A stretch of DNA of 64,000 bases from Rhodanobacteraceae bacterium (lineage in GTDB: Bacteria > Pseudomonadota > Gammaproteobacteria > Xanthomonadales > Rhodanobacteraceae): contig JAEUPP010000024.1 in NCBI GenBank assembly GCA_016790075.1, positions 62,001 through 126,000 on the forward strand, written 5' to 3'. The notes beneath the pieces are model-generated. The model ran no database searches and was not told the origin of the DNA. It saw only the letters and a program-made list of their open reading frames with translations. A program made the translations under genes and the position numbers. Of the stretch, positions 44,712 through 54,936 are shown piece by piece. Every line of letters starts with the position of its first letter. Position 1 is the first letter of the stretch.

Positions 44712-47700
44712 TCATTCGTCAGTTTTAAAGCGGGTATTCTGCGGAAACGAATCGCGCCCAAAGGTAGCCTCGCAGCGAGGGCACACAGGCACTTCGACCC
44801 CCGTTCTTGGCCGAACAGCCTCTGTGAATCGCACATCGCCCTTCACTCCACCAAGCGCATCGACAACGTGATTTTCTGCACACTTTCCGTCACCACATGC
44901 GCGAGCAGCGACTTCACCTGTCTTGACGTTGTAGCCGGCCGTCACGGTCGCGGGTGCCTTGCCCTTCAGCGGTGCTAATTCAGCCGAAAGAGCATCACGC
45001 GCGGCCCTCGCTTCGGCGAGCTTCCCCTTTGCAGCACCGGAGACTTTCCCAAAATACCTCAGATTCTTGGCATACGGAATCAGTCCGACTGCTGCCCAGA
45101 ATCGTGAAGCTTCGTCGCCGGACAATGGCGACCTACCTGTCACCAATTCGTAGGCGGAAGTTGCTGCTCCTCCGGCGCCGGTAAGTCCGGCAATTGTCTC
45201 CACTCCTCTTGCCGCTTGCTTCGTTCCTTCTTTAGCTATCGCCGCAGTAGCGTTCGACATGCCGTACCGCTCGCAAACGGCAGCAATGCGAGAGGCAGCG
45301 CATCCTTCGCGCCCATCCGGATCGACGAACTTGTAGGGATTGTTGTTCGCATACCAATATCGGTTGAATGAACTGGCTGAGGCTGCGTTTGGATCTGTTG
45401 CTAAAAATCGTCCAGCAAACGGATCGTAGTAGCGCGCCTGCATGTAGATCAGGCCAGTTTCTGCATCGGCGACGTGACCGGTAAAGGACGGGGTGGATTG
45501 CGGAGACGGCCCCCAGCCGTAGGGCTTGTAGTCATTGCGTGCCGAGGGTGCACCGCTGGCATTCGTGGTGCGTACGGGCGAGCCCAGGGCGTCGGTGTGG
45601 AGGTACTGGCGTCCGGCTGTGCCGTCTTCGGCGATGAGATGGCGGCCAAGGTAGATGTAGCGCTTGGTACCGCCGGTGGCTGCGGAATATGGCGTATCGC
45701 TGGTCTGGAAGCCGCTACGGAAAATGCCGTCGCTGGCGGGGCTGCTCTGGTACATGAGCTGGCCGGCCTGGCTGTAGACCTGCACGGCGGTGACGCCGGA
45801 CTTGGTGATGCTGGTGCGGCGACCGTGGCCGTCGTAGCGGTAAGTCGCGGTGGCCGGGTTGACGGCGGTGACCCGGTCGGCCAGATCCACGGCGAAGGTC
45901 TGTGCGGCACCGGTGGTTGCCCGCGCGGTAGCTCGGCCGCGAGTGTCGTAGCCATAGGTGACCAGAGATGTCCCGCCAGCGGTGGCTTCGATCCGGTCGA
46001 GACGCTGCGTTGTCCCATTGTAAACAAAGGACCAGTCACCGAAAGCGGGATTGATGCTGCGGCGCAGGTTATCCAGCGGGTCGTAGATGAACGAATGTGT
46101 GCCCGCCCAGAGCGGCGCATTGGTCGCATCCGTCAGTCGACCCCTGTCGTCATAAAGCATTGTTCGCGAGAAGGCGCCCGAGAGGTCGTCGACGATGTCT
46201 TTGACGTTGGCGTTCTCGTCATAAACGTAACGATCATTGAGCACGCCAGCATCAAGGCTGCGGCTGGGCAGGCCACGCAGATTCTGTTCTGTTGAATGCG
46301 CAATGGTGTTGCCATAACGCAGGCTTTTCAGGCCGCCGTTGGGATACCAGGAGATCTGCGAAGCGTAGTTGCCCACCTGAGTGGCCTGCCCCAATGCGTT
46401 CGGCGCATAGGCCACGCTGCTGTTGTCGGGATAGGTTAGCGCGGAGACGTGGCCATTCGGTGTGTGCGTATAGCCGAGCGCGTAGCTGCTCGTTCCGTTG
46501 AGCTGCAGCGTCTCGCTGATCATCAGGCGGCGCTTGTTGTAGTCCGTCGTCCATAGACTGTTGTCGGACGTGACGGTTCTGGGCAGGCCATCGGGGGTGT
46601 AGGTGACAACAATGTCGGGGCTGCTGTCGCCGAAACGTGTGCGCCACAGGCGGTCGCGCTGGTCGTAGTCGTAGTTGACCTTCTGATTCGCCGCGACGAG
46701 TTCACGCTGACAGGCTGCAGGGTCCGTCAGTCCTTGGCCGCTGGCCTTCCACTCGACAAGATTTAATGCGTTGTAACTGAAAACCGTGGCGCCGCTTTCG
46801 GGCTCGATGGTCTTGCACAATAGCTGGTTCTGATCGTAGACATAGCGTCGCGTCACGCTGAGCGCATTGCCGTTGTAGGTGCCGCTGCGCGTCATGGTCA
46901 GCGGCTTGCCGAAAACGTCGCGCGTGAAGGTCGTGGTCGTTGCCAGCGGCTCTTCAATCGTGAGCGGCGCGGAGTCGCTGGGCTCGTCGAAGACCTGGAA
47001 CGTCATGCTGGTGGTCTTGCCGCGCGCGTTCGTGAACTGTGTCTTGAACGGCGAGGTGTAGACGGTGCTCGTGGTCAGTGTGCCGAGCTCGGAATCCTGT
47101 GTGGTGCCGGTGATGCGCCCCAGGGCATCGTAAGTCGTCGTCGTGCCGGCGCTGGCCGATGCCGAGCTCGCGGCGAAACTGACGAACGTCTCGCGGTTTG
47201 CATAGTCGTAGCCGCGACGGGTGTAGCGTTCGGTCACCGCCTGTGCGGTGATATCGTATTCGGCGGTCAGCCGCGGGCGCATGCGCTGGTCGTAGTGCGC
47301 CACGAGGCGTGCGTTGCCGATACTGGTGGTCTGGCGCCAGTGGGCACCCGTGAACCCCGCGGCCGGGTCGTTGGTGACGAAGTCGTATTGGATACTGGTC
47401 GGTAGCCAGTTGACTGTATCGCCAGCGGGATAGGTGATTCCCGTGAGGCGCCGCAGCTTGTCGTAACCGTAGATCGTCGTGAAGCTGTTCTCGTCGGTTA
47501 CCGAGCGAATATCGCCTGCATCGTCAACGGCTGCGCTGATGCTGGTGTTGTCTGCATACGTCACGCCCTGCGGTACGCCACGCTTGAACGTGCCCAGCGT
47601 CGTCGTGTTGGGGCCGATCGTGAGGGTTTCGAGCGTCCCGTCCGGCCGCCAGGTCATCGTGTTCTGCTGGCGGCCAAACACGGTGGAGCGTGTCGGATTG

Positions 47701-49142
47701 CCTATGGGATCGTAGTCGGTGTCTACCTGAGGGACAGAAGGCAAAGTCGAGTTGGTCACCGTGTCGACGAGGTCGAGCACCCAGATTCCGCGCTTGTCGT
47801 CGTAGGCCGTTGTTTCAGTCTTGCTGTGCAGTACTGCACTACTGGACAGCAGCCGGCTTTCGCGCTTGACCCGAAGGGGCCGCGCCATGGCATCAAACGT
47901 CTCATGCGTGCGCGTGAGCGTGACACCTTGCTGCGGCAAAGTAATCGTGGTCGACAGGAGTGGCCGCACGCTGCCCGAAGCACTGTCGTCGCCACCGGCG
48001 CCGCCGCCGTAGCGCGAGGGAAACACATAGCCGGCGAGCGGAGCGAACGCCGTATCCGGGCCAGTCACGTAGGTGTTGGCCTGGGTGCGCAGCGTAATGC
48101 CGTTCTGAATGGTCGCCATGGCGACCAGTTGACCTTCAATGGCCGATCCAGCGGGCGCTCCAGCCGTCGTTGCGCCATAAACCGCTGAGAAATCGTTTCG
48201 CACCAGGCTGCCATCCGGCTGCGTAACGGTCGTACGCACGTGACGGTCATCGTTAAGGGGGGCGTAGCTGTATGACCACAGCTGCGAACTGGCGCCGGTG
48301 TCAGAGATGGTCTTTGATTTCAACCGGAACGCATCAATGTATGGTGCAACGATGTATTTGCCGCCGCCGCCCGGCTGGATTTGGCAGTTGCTGGCGCTGA
48401 AGTTGTACCGGTCGCTGCGTTCGAGCTTGAAACGGAAATCACCGGTTGCACCCGAGGGATGAGTGATGCGCAGACCGAAATCGCCACCGGGTGTGCTGAT
48501 TTCCGGAGGCAGGCATTCACTGCCCGACGGTTTGGGCGCGAGATAGGTGACGTAGAGATAGGTAAATGGCGATGGCGGATTCAGACTCTGGTAGTCGAAC
48601 TGCCAGGTCGATACGTTGTCCGGCAGGGTTACTGAGGTCAGGCGTTGTAGGGTGTCGGGCTGTTGTGTGTAGCCATAGGTCCAGGTGCGTGTTTCTGCGG
48701 GGACCGATAGCGTGATGCTGGCCGACTGAAGGCGGCTCTGTACGTAAGTCAGCGTAATAGCGCGACCGTCGCTAGCCGTGATCGACGTCGGATGGCCGTT
48801 GCCGTTGTAGAAATAACGCACCCAATTGCCGTAGCGGTCGGTGACTTCGCTGGCGAGCAGAAACACAGCCTTGCGCGCATTGCTCTCCGTACCGGATGTC
48901 ACGGTGGGAATGGCGCGTTCGATATAGACATCGAAGCGGTAGGACACCCCGTCGCGCGTCGTCATGACAAAGTCACGTAGGGTGGGCCTTGGCCCACCGT
49001 CCTGAAGCACACCCGCTGCAATCGCAATCGCTGCCCGGTACGCAGCAGTCCGATCACCGTCTGGCTCAATCCAGCCGCGCTGCCGCGGCGTGGTCAGCAT
49101 CCTTGCCCTAGCCCCGCCGCAAAGGGTGTCGGACGGCACCAC
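44712..49142 (-). CDS. RHS-repeat protein with C-terminal YwqJ-like deaminase toxin, 5' end probably lost
   Basis: A 1476-aa frame. YD/RHS repeats (RYFYNGNGHPTSI, YNALNLVEW and others) fill residues about 85-1240. The core ends with the conserved ARYYDPFAGRFLATDPN and NNPYKFVDPDG before about 1280. The variable tip has a pre-toxin TGRSPLSGDEASRFWAAVGLIPY segment and a zinc deaminase motif C1421-A-E1423 with C1454-P-R-C1457, as in YwqJ-type nucleic-acid deaminases. No signal peptide, PAAR or other N-terminal domain is present, and the frame is closed just upstream of GTG 49142. The gene therefore seems truncated at its 5' end, and secretion may be lost. Confidence 0.8.
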   Translation of the reverse strand: MVPSDTLCGGARARMLTTPRQRGWIEPDGDRTAAYRAAIAIAAGVLQDGGPRPTLRDFVMTTRDGVSYRFDVYIERAIPTVTSGTESNARKAVFLLASEVTDRYGNWVRYFYNGNGHPTSITASDGRAITLTYVQSRLQSASITLSVPAETRTWTYGYTQQPDTLQRLTSVTLPDNVSTWQFDYQSLNPPSPFTYLYVTYLAPKPSGSECLPPEISTPGGDFGLRITHPSGATGDFRFKLERSDRYNFSASNCQIQPGGGGKYIVAPYIDAFRLKSKTISDTGASSQLWSYSYAPLNDDRHVRTTVTQPDGSLVRNDFSAVYGATTAGAPAGSAIEGQLVAMATIQNGITLRTQANTYVTGPDTAFAPLAGYVFPSRYGGGAGGDDSASGSVRPLLSTTITLPQQGVTLTRTHETFDAMARPLRVKRESRLLSSSAVLHSKTETTAYDDKRGIWVLDLVDTVTNSTLPSVPQVDTDYDPIGNPTRSTVFGRQQNTMTWRPDGTLETLTIGPNTTTLGTFKRGVPQGVTYADNTSISAAVDDAGDIRSVTDENSFTTIYGYDKLRRLTGITYPAGDTVNWLPTSIQYDFVTNDPAAGFTGAHWRQTTSIGNARLVAHYDQRMRPRLTAEYDITAQAVTERYTRRGYDYANRETFVSFAASSASASAGTTTTYDALGRITGTTQDSELGTLTTSTVYTSPFKTQFTNARGKTTSMTFQVFDEPSDSAPLTIEEPLATTTTFTRDVFGKPLTMTRSGTYNGNALSVTRRYVYDQNQLLCKTIEPESGATVFSYNALNLVEWKASGQGLTDPAACQRELVAANQKVNYDYDQRDRLWRTRFGDSSPDIVVTYTPDGLPRTVTSDNSLWTTDYNKRRLMISETLQLNGTSSYALGYTHTPNGHVSALTYPDNSSVAYAPNALGQATQVGNYASQISWYPNGGLKSLRYGNTIAHSTEQNLRGLPSRSLDAGVLNDRYVYDENANVKDIVDDLSGAFSRTMLYDDRGRLTDATNAPLWAGTHSFIYDPLDNLRRSINPAFGDWSFVYNGTTQRLDRIEATAGGTSLVTYGYDTRGRATARATTGAAQTFAVDLADRVTAVNPATATYRYDGHGRRTSITKSGVTAVQVYSQAGQLMYQSSPASDGIFRSGFQTSDTPYSAATGGTKRYIYLGRHLIAEDGTAGRQYLHTDALGSPVRTTNASGAPSARNDYKPYGWGPSPQSTPSFTGHVADAETGLIYMQARYYDPFAGRFLATDPNAASASSFNRYWYANNNPYKFVDPDGREGCAASRIAAVCERYGMSNATAAIAKEGTKQAARGVETIAGLTGAGGAATSAYELVTGRSPLSGDEASRFWAAVGLIPYAKNLRYFGKVSGAAKGKLAEARAARDALSAELAPLKGKAPATVTAGYNVKTGEVAARACGDGKCAENHVVDALGGVKGDVRFTEAVRPRTGVEVPVCPRCEATFGRDSFPQNTRFKTDE

Positions 49143-49539
49143 GCGCCCGTAGGCTCACCGGACTGCTGTGTGCAGCAGCCGACTTGGGGTGAAGAAAGCT
49201 CAGGCAGTGTGTCCATAGCTGCCACCGCACTTGGTCCGGCCGTCGGGGCCAGCAGGGCAATGGATGACGCCTCTACTCAGGCACTGGCCTACCGGCACCC
49301 TGCCCCGGACATCCGGCGCTCGCTCCCCACCCGCCAAACCGATAAATTGCCCCCTTTGCGATGGAAACCGGCCTTGTGCCACCGGAACCGTGGCCTCCGC
49401 AGCATGGCCATGACCGCTGAACCAGGGGTATCCGTGGGCCCGATTGCCGGGCAGCTGGATGCCATATGTGATTTCGACATGAAGAACACCACCGCGACGG
49501 CCAGGTGCCATCGCGCAAAAAAGTGAAGGGATGGACTGA
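49143..49539. other. Divergent gap between RHS and type III R-M operon
   Basis: About 400 bases. Overlapping frames on both strands are GC-rich shadows. It must contain the promoter for the rightward R-M operon; I see no clear hexamers. The missing RHS 5' part is not recognisable here in other frames. Confidence 0.35.
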
Positions 49540-51144
49540 ATGCCAACATTGAACTGGATCGGCAAAGAAGCCGTCGTCAAACACCACAAGGATGTACCGT
49601 TTCGGCTGTTGGAGCCGGTACCGGAACTCTCCTGCAACCCGGCGGATTCCGGCAATCTCATCGTTCAGGGCGACAATCTGCACGCGCTCAAGGCACTGCT
49701 GCCGCGCTACGCGGGCCAGGTGAAGTGCATCTACATCGACCCGCCGTACAACACCGGTAACGAGGGCTGGGTATACAACGACAACGTGAACAGCCCGGAG
49801 ATTCGCCAGTGGCTGGGCGAGGTGGTCGGCAAGGAAGGCGAAACGCTGGACCGGCACGACCGCTGGTTGTGCATGATGTACCCGCGCCTGGTGCTGCTGA
49901 AGCAGTTCCTGCGCGAAGATGGAGCGATCTTTGTTTCCATCGACGACAACGAAGTAGCAACGCTACGGTTGCTGATGGATGAGATTTTTGGGGCGAAGAA
50001 TTTCGTAGCGACTGTGCTGTGGCAGAAGGTCTATTCGCCAAAGAACTCGGCACGTCATCTCTCCGAAGACCACGACTACATCGTCATCTACGCAGCCAAG
50101 GCCGACGCGTGGAAACCGAGTTTGCTTGGGCGCACTGGCGAGCAGAATGCAGCCTACAAAAACCCCGACAACGACCCAAGAGGGATATGGAAAACCAGTG
50201 ACTTGTCGGCACGCAACTATTACGGTGACGGCACGTACTCAGTGATAAGTCCTTCTGGCCGCGTTATTGAAGCACCGCCAAAAGGACGCTACTGGACTGT
50301 TTCAAAAGCACGTTTCCAAGAACTTGATCGAGGCAACCGCATTTGGTGGGGCAAGAAGGGCGATTCTATCCCGCAGCTGAAACGATTTCTGTCCGATGTT
50401 AAAGATGGTGTGGTGCCGCAGACGATGTGGTTCTACAAAGATGTCGGGCACACTCAAGAAGCGAAAAAAGAATTGCTCGAATTGGTCGACTTCGACACAT
50501 CTGACGACGTTTTTATTACGCCAAAACCCACCCGCCTCCTCCAGCGCATCCTGCAGATTGCCACCGACAAGGATTCCATCATCCTCGACAGCTTTGCCGG
50601 TTCTGGCACGACTGGCCACGCTGTGCTCAAGCAGAACATCGAGGACGGCGGCAATCGCCGGTTCATTCAGGTCGAAATGCTTCCCGAGGTAGCAACCGCG
50701 ATTACGGCGGGCCGAACCAAGCGAGCTATTTCTGGTTACACCAACGCGAAGGGCACTGCCGTCGAAGGACTAGGCGGAGGCTTCCAGTTCTGCCGCCTGT
50801 CCGCCGAACCGCTGTTCGACGCGGACGGCCAAGTGCGCAGCAATGTGACATTCGCACAACTGGCCGAATTCGTCTGGTTTGCCGAAACCGGCACCGGCTT
50901 CACCGGCACCGCCGATTCGCCGCTGCTGGGCATGCACGAAGGCCGCGCGATTTACCTGCTCTACAACGGCATCCTCAAGGACAAGTCTGTCGCCGGCGGC
51001 AACGTGCTTACCGGCCCAGTGTTCGATGTGCTGCCGAAGTTCAGCGGCCCCAAAGTCATCTACGCCGCTGCCAACCGCATGGGCACCCGCGCCTTGCGTG
51101 AAGGCATCACCTTCAAGCAGACCCCTTACGCGCTCGAGGTGTGA
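49540..51144 (+). CDS. mod: Type III DNA methyltransferase (Mod), N6-adenine
   Basis: A 534-aa beta-class N6-adenine methyltransferase. The catalytic D67-P-P-Y70 comes before the AdoMet-binding F352-A-G-S-G-T-T358, with the target-recognition region between them (about 150-320). This motif order is that of type III Mod subunits. It should methylate one strand of a short asymmetric site, and with Res form the restriction complex. A GAAGGGA ribosome site precedes ATG 49540. The stop lies five bases before the res ATG, so the genes are co-transcribed. Confidence 0.92.
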   Translation: MPTLNWIGKEAVVKHHKDVPFRLLEPVPELSCNPADSGNLIVQGDNLHALKALLPRYAGQVKCIYIDPPYNTGNEGWVYNDNVNSPEIRQWLGEVVGKEGETLDRHDRWLCMMYPRLVLLKQFLREDGAIFVSIDDNEVATLRLLMDEIFGAKNFVATVLWQKVYSPKNSARHLSEDHDYIVIYAAKADAWKPSLLGRTGEQNAAYKNPDNDPRGIWKTSDLSARNYYGDGTYSVISPSGRVIEAPPKGRYWTVSKARFQELDRGNRIWWGKKGDSIPQLKRFLSDVKDGVVPQTMWFYKDVGHTQEAKKELLELVDFDTSDDVFITPKPTRLLQRILQIATDKDSIILDSFAGSGTTGHAVLKQNIEDGGNRRFIQVEMLPEVATAITAGRTKRAISGYTNAKGTAVEGLGGGFQFCRLSAEPLFDADGQVRSNVTFAQLAEFVWFAETGTGFTGTADSPLLGMHEGRAIYLLYNGILKDKSVAGGNVLTGPVFDVLPKFSGPKVIYAAANRMGTRALREGITFKQTPYALEV

Positions 51145-51149
51145 GCCCA

Positions 51150-53861
51150 ATGAATTTTCCGAATCGCGGATTCGCACCAAAAACCTATCAACAGCAAGTG
51201 CTCGACAGCGTGGAAACCTATTTCAAGGCCTGCCACGAGCTGCCGTCGCCCTCGATTGCCTTCACCGCCACTACCGAACGCCTGTGGGGGCGTGGTTTGC
51301 CGTACAACCCCTTGTCGGGCTTTCCGGCCGATATGCCGTACTTCTGCCTGCGCGTGCCCACCGGCGGCGGCAAGACCTGGCTGGCGGCCAAAAGCGTCCA
51401 ACTCGCCAATACTCATCTGTTGCGTTGCGAACACAGCGTGCTTCTGTGGCTGGTGCCCAGCAAGCCGATCCGCGAGCAGACCATCAAGGCAATGAAGGAT
51501 CGCAGCCACCCGTATCACGCTGCACTGCGCGAGGCGGGGCCGGTCACGGTGCTCGATCTCGAAGAAGCCAAGAGCGTCACCCGCGCCACGCTGGATACCT
51601 CGACCACGGTCATCGTCGCCACGCGGCAGGCATTCCAGGTAGAAGAGGAAGAATGCCGCAAGGTGTATCAGTCCAGCGGTGCGCTGATGCACCACTTCGA
51701 CAACCTGTCGCCGACGCAGCGCGATGAGTTGCTGACCGATGGCGAGGGCAACGAACGCACCACGCCGTTTTCGCTGGCCAACGTGCTGCGCCTGCGCCGC
51801 CCGTTCGTGGTGGTGGACGAGGCACACAACAACCGCACCGAACTGGCCTTTGACATGCTGGCACGCTTCCGCCCCAGCGGCGTGATGGAACTGACTGCCA
51901 CGCCCGATCTGGAGCGCACACCCAGCAACGTCCTGCATAGCGTGTCCGCCGCAGAGTTGAAGGCGGAAGAAATGATCAAGCTGCCGGTGGTGCTGGAAAC
52001 AGAACCCAACTGGCAGCAGTGCCTGGCCGATGCCATTGGCCGCCGCGATGCCTTGCACAAGTTGGCGGATGAGGAACGCCGTGCCGGCGCGGCTTACCTG
52101 AGGCCCCTGGTATTGATCCAGTCCGAACCGCGCCGCACAGGTAGCGAGACGCTGGATTTCGAAAAAGTAAAACACGAGCTGATCACCAACCACGGCATTC
52201 CCGCGAACGAAATTGTGGTAGCCACCGGCGAGGAAAAGGGGCTGGAGCAGGTCGATGCCGATTACAAGCTGGGTATTGCCGACCCGGCCTGCCCGGTGAA
52301 GTTCGTGATTACACAGAAGGCACTGGCTGAAGGGTGGGACTGCCCGTTTGCCTACATTCTGGTGAGCATGGCTGCTCTGTCGTCGGCCACCGCGGTGGAG
52401 CAATTGCTGGGGCGCGTGTTGCGGCAGCCCGGTGCCAGCCATCGCAATGCCAGGGCCCTGAATCAATCCTATGCCTTCGTAGTGTCACGCAACTTTGCCG
52501 AAACCGCAGGTGCCCTGCGGGATCGTCTGGTGGCAGGCGCAGGCTTCGAGCGGCGCGAAGTCACGGAGTTCGTCACTGCCGCAAAGGCCGAGCAGGCAAG
52601 GCTGGATTTGGAGGGCTACGCCGGGCGCGTAGTCGTTCGGCCCGTAGCAATTACCTTGTCCGAAAAGCCCGACCTGAAGCGTGTGCCAAAACCGGTGCGC
52701 GACAAGGTCAGCTGGGACGGCAAGCTCAACACGCTGACGATCAGCACGCCGCTCACCGAAGACGAAGCCGAAGTGCTCAAAGCATCGGTCACTTCAGAAA
52801 CCGCCGCGGCGGCGATTGTGCAGGCCGCTGAAGTCAGCCGCACCACGGCAATTGAGTTCTTCCAGACGCCGGCCGAGTTGGGTGAGCGCTTCCGCGTGCC
52901 GCAGTTGGCCTTGCGCGTACAGGGCGAACTGGTGCTGTTTGATGACCCGGAGGTGCTGGAGTATCCGTGGGACCTTTCGCCCTACGACGCCGCCCCCACA
53001 ACCGATGACCTGACGGCATTGGGCGCGGCACTGAAGGTTGCGGAAGGTGGCGAGATCGACATCGACGAGGGCGGCCACGTCGTTACGCGCTTCCTGCCGG
53101 AGTTACAGCGCGATCTGGGCCTCGTCTATCAACCGGAAAACTGGGATGAGGTCCGCATCGCCACCTGGCTATGCCGCAAGCTGCCCGAACCGTCGCTGAC
53201 ACATGCCAGCAAGCAGGCGTTTGTCGCCGCGTGGCTCACCGATCTGCTACGCCGGGAAGCGTTCACGCTGGCACGCGCCAACCTGCAGAAATTTCTGATG
53301 CGCAATCTGCTTGAGGCGCGTATTCGTGAACTTCGCAGGCAAGCCGTCGGCAAGGCGTTCCAACAGGCGCTGTTCGGTGACGATGCGGCCACGCGGGTGA
53401 CGGTGACCGATCAATACGCCTTCGAGTTTCACGCCCAGGCCTATGCCCCCAGCCGCGACTACGATGGACGCTTCGGGCACTTCGATTTCCGCAAGCACTT
53501 CCATGGGCGCATGGGTGACTTCGACAGCAAGGAAGAGTTCGAATGCGCCTGCCAGCTGGATATCTGGGCTCAGCAGGGCCGCATCCAGTTCTGGGTACGC
53601 AACCTGGTTCGGCGCGAAGGCAGTTCATTCTTCTTGCAGAAGGCTGGTGGCCGCTTCTACCCGGACTTCCTCTGCCAGTTGCCAGAGGCGGCAAGTCAGC
53701 CAGGGCCGATTCTCGCGGTTGAATACAAGGGTGCAGATCGATGGATTGGGGCTGAAGATGACCGCCTGATCGGTGGCCTGTGGGCCAACCTGTCGGATGG
53801 CCGCTGCCGATTTGTCATGGTCAAGGACAGACGCTGGGACTGGGTTGAGGAGAAACTGTAA
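51150..53861 (+). CDS. res: Type III restriction enzyme Res subunit
   Basis: A 903-aa superfamily 2 helicase with nuclease. Walker A P70-TGGGKT, DEAH box D223-E-A-H, and helicase motif VI around VEQLLGRVLRQPGA. The C-terminal PD-(D/E)xK nuclease is visible as FYPDF followed by LAVEYKGAD. ATG 51150 is preferred because GAGGTG stands eight bases in front; a GTG at 51141 overlapping the mod stop is possible. It translocates or slides on DNA with Mod and cuts unmethylated sites. It overlaps the next start as TAATG. Confidence 0.92.
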   Translation: MNFPNRGFAPKTYQQQVLDSVETYFKACHELPSPSIAFTATTERLWGRGLPYNPLSGFPADMPYFCLRVPTGGGKTWLAAKSVQLANTHLLRCEHSVLLWLVPSKPIREQTIKAMKDRSHPYHAALREAGPVTVLDLEEAKSVTRATLDTSTTVIVATRQAFQVEEEECRKVYQSSGALMHHFDNLSPTQRDELLTDGEGNERTTPFSLANVLRLRRPFVVVDEAHNNRTELAFDMLARFRPSGVMELTATPDLERTPSNVLHSVSAAELKAEEMIKLPVVLETEPNWQQCLADAIGRRDALHKLADEERRAGAAYLRPLVLIQSEPRRTGSETLDFEKVKHELITNHGIPANEIVVATGEEKGLEQVDADYKLGIADPACPVKFVITQKALAEGWDCPFAYILVSMAALSSATAVEQLLGRVLRQPGASHRNARALNQSYAFVVSRNFAETAGALRDRLVAGAGFERREVTEFVTAAKAEQARLDLEGYAGRVVVRPVAITLSEKPDLKRVPKPVRDKVSWDGKLNTLTISTPLTEDEAEVLKASVTSETAAAAIVQAAEVSRTTAIEFFQTPAELGERFRVPQLALRVQGELVLFDDPEVLEYPWDLSPYDAAPTTDDLTALGAALKVAEGGEIDIDEGGHVVTRFLPELQRDLGLVYQPENWDEVRIATWLCRKLPEPSLTHASKQAFVAAWLTDLLRREAFTLARANLQKFLMRNLLEARIRELRRQAVGKAFQQALFGDDAATRVTVTDQYAFEFHAQAYAPSRDYDGRFGHFDFRKHFHGRMGDFDSKEEFECACQLDIWAQQGRIQFWVRNLVRREGSSFFLQKAGGRFYPDFLCQLPEAASQPGPILAVEYKGADRWIGAEDDRLIGGLWANLSDGRCRFVMVKDRRWDWVEEKL

Positions 53862-54931
53862 TGGTCGAGGGAAAACCGCCGAAGTCGCCCCGAAAAACCG
53901 ACGTTTCCGTTGTCCGTTCCTCAGCAGCGGAATACCTCACCTTCGTCGCTGCCAGCGGCCAGGGTGGCGTGGAGGCGGTGTATGCCGATGAAAGCATCTG
54001 GCTGACCCAGAAGATGATGGGGGTGCTCTACGACGTGGAAACCAACACCATCAACTACCACCTGAAAAAGGTGTTTAGCGACAGTGAGCTGGAGGAAGCT
54101 GCAGTTATTCGAAAATTTCGAATAACTGCCGCCGACGGCAAGAGCTACGGCACCCAGCACTACAAGCTGCCCGCCATCATAGCCGTAGGCTACAAGGTCA
54201 GTTCCGAACGCGCTGTGCAGTTCCGCAAGTGGGCCACGGGCATCATCGAGCAGTTCACCATCAAGGCCTACGTCATGGATGACGAGCGGATCAAGGCCGG
54301 TGGTTCCGTGCTCGCCGACCAGTATTTTGAAGAGCAGTTGCAGCGCATCCGCGAGATCCGCCTCTCGGAGCGCAAGTTCTACCAGAAGATCACCGACATC
54401 TACGCCACGGCGATGGACTACGACGTGGCGGCGCAAGCCACCAAGCGTTTTTTCGCCACGGTGCAAAACAAGCTGCATTGGGCCATTCACGGTCAGACGG
54501 CAGCCGAGGTCATCTACCACCGAGCGGACGCCGACCAGCCCAACATGGGGCTGAGCACATGGAAGGATGCACCAGCGGGCAAGATTCAGCGATTCGATGT
54601 GGCCGTGGCCAAGAACTACCTGACCGAGCACGAAATGGCGCAGCTTTCCCGCCTGGTCAACGCCTATCTTGACGTGGCCGAGGACATGGCCCAGCGCAAG
54701 ATCCCGATGACCATGCAGGACTGGGAAACTCGCCTGAACCGCTTCATAGCAGCCACCGACCGCGAGGTGTTGCAGGACGCTGGCAACGTCTCAGCGGAAA
54801 TCGCCAAGGCCCACGCCGAGAGCGAATTCGAGAAATACCGCATCGTGCAGGACAGACTGTTTGAAAGCGATTTCGACCGGCTGCTGAAACAGATTGAACC
54901 TGCCAGCACGCCCGGCATGGACGAGAACTGA
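53861..54931 (+). CDS. rhuM: RhuM-family protein in R-M operon
   Basis: A 356-aa protein. The N-terminal half has the RhuM pattern IWLTQKMMGVLYDVETNTINYHLKKVF and ITAADGKSYGTQHYKLPAIIAVGYKVSSERAVQFRKWAT. The C-terminal part is helical, with QNKLHWAIHGQTAAEVIYHRAD typical of the family. The biochemical function of RhuM is unsettled; Fic/DOC-like relations have been suggested. Its start overlaps the res stop as TAATG, so it is part of the R-M operon. RhuM genes are commonly found inside restriction loci. Confidence 0.85.
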   Translation: MVEGKPPKSPRKTDVSVVRSSAAEYLTFVAASGQGGVEAVYADESIWLTQKMMGVLYDVETNTINYHLKKVFSDSELEEAAVIRKFRITAADGKSYGTQHYKLPAIIAVGYKVSSERAVQFRKWATGIIEQFTIKAYVMDDERIKAGGSVLADQYFEEQLQRIREIRLSERKFYQKITDIYATAMDYDVAAQATKRFFATVQNKLHWAIHGQTAAEVIYHRADADQPNMGLSTWKDAPAGKIQRFDVAVAKNYLTEHEMAQLSRLVNAYLDVAEDMAQRKIPMTMQDWETRLNRFIAATDREVLQDAGNVSAEIAKAHAESEFEKYRIVQDRLFESDFDRLLKQIEPASTPGMDEN

Positions 54932-54936
54932 AGCGC

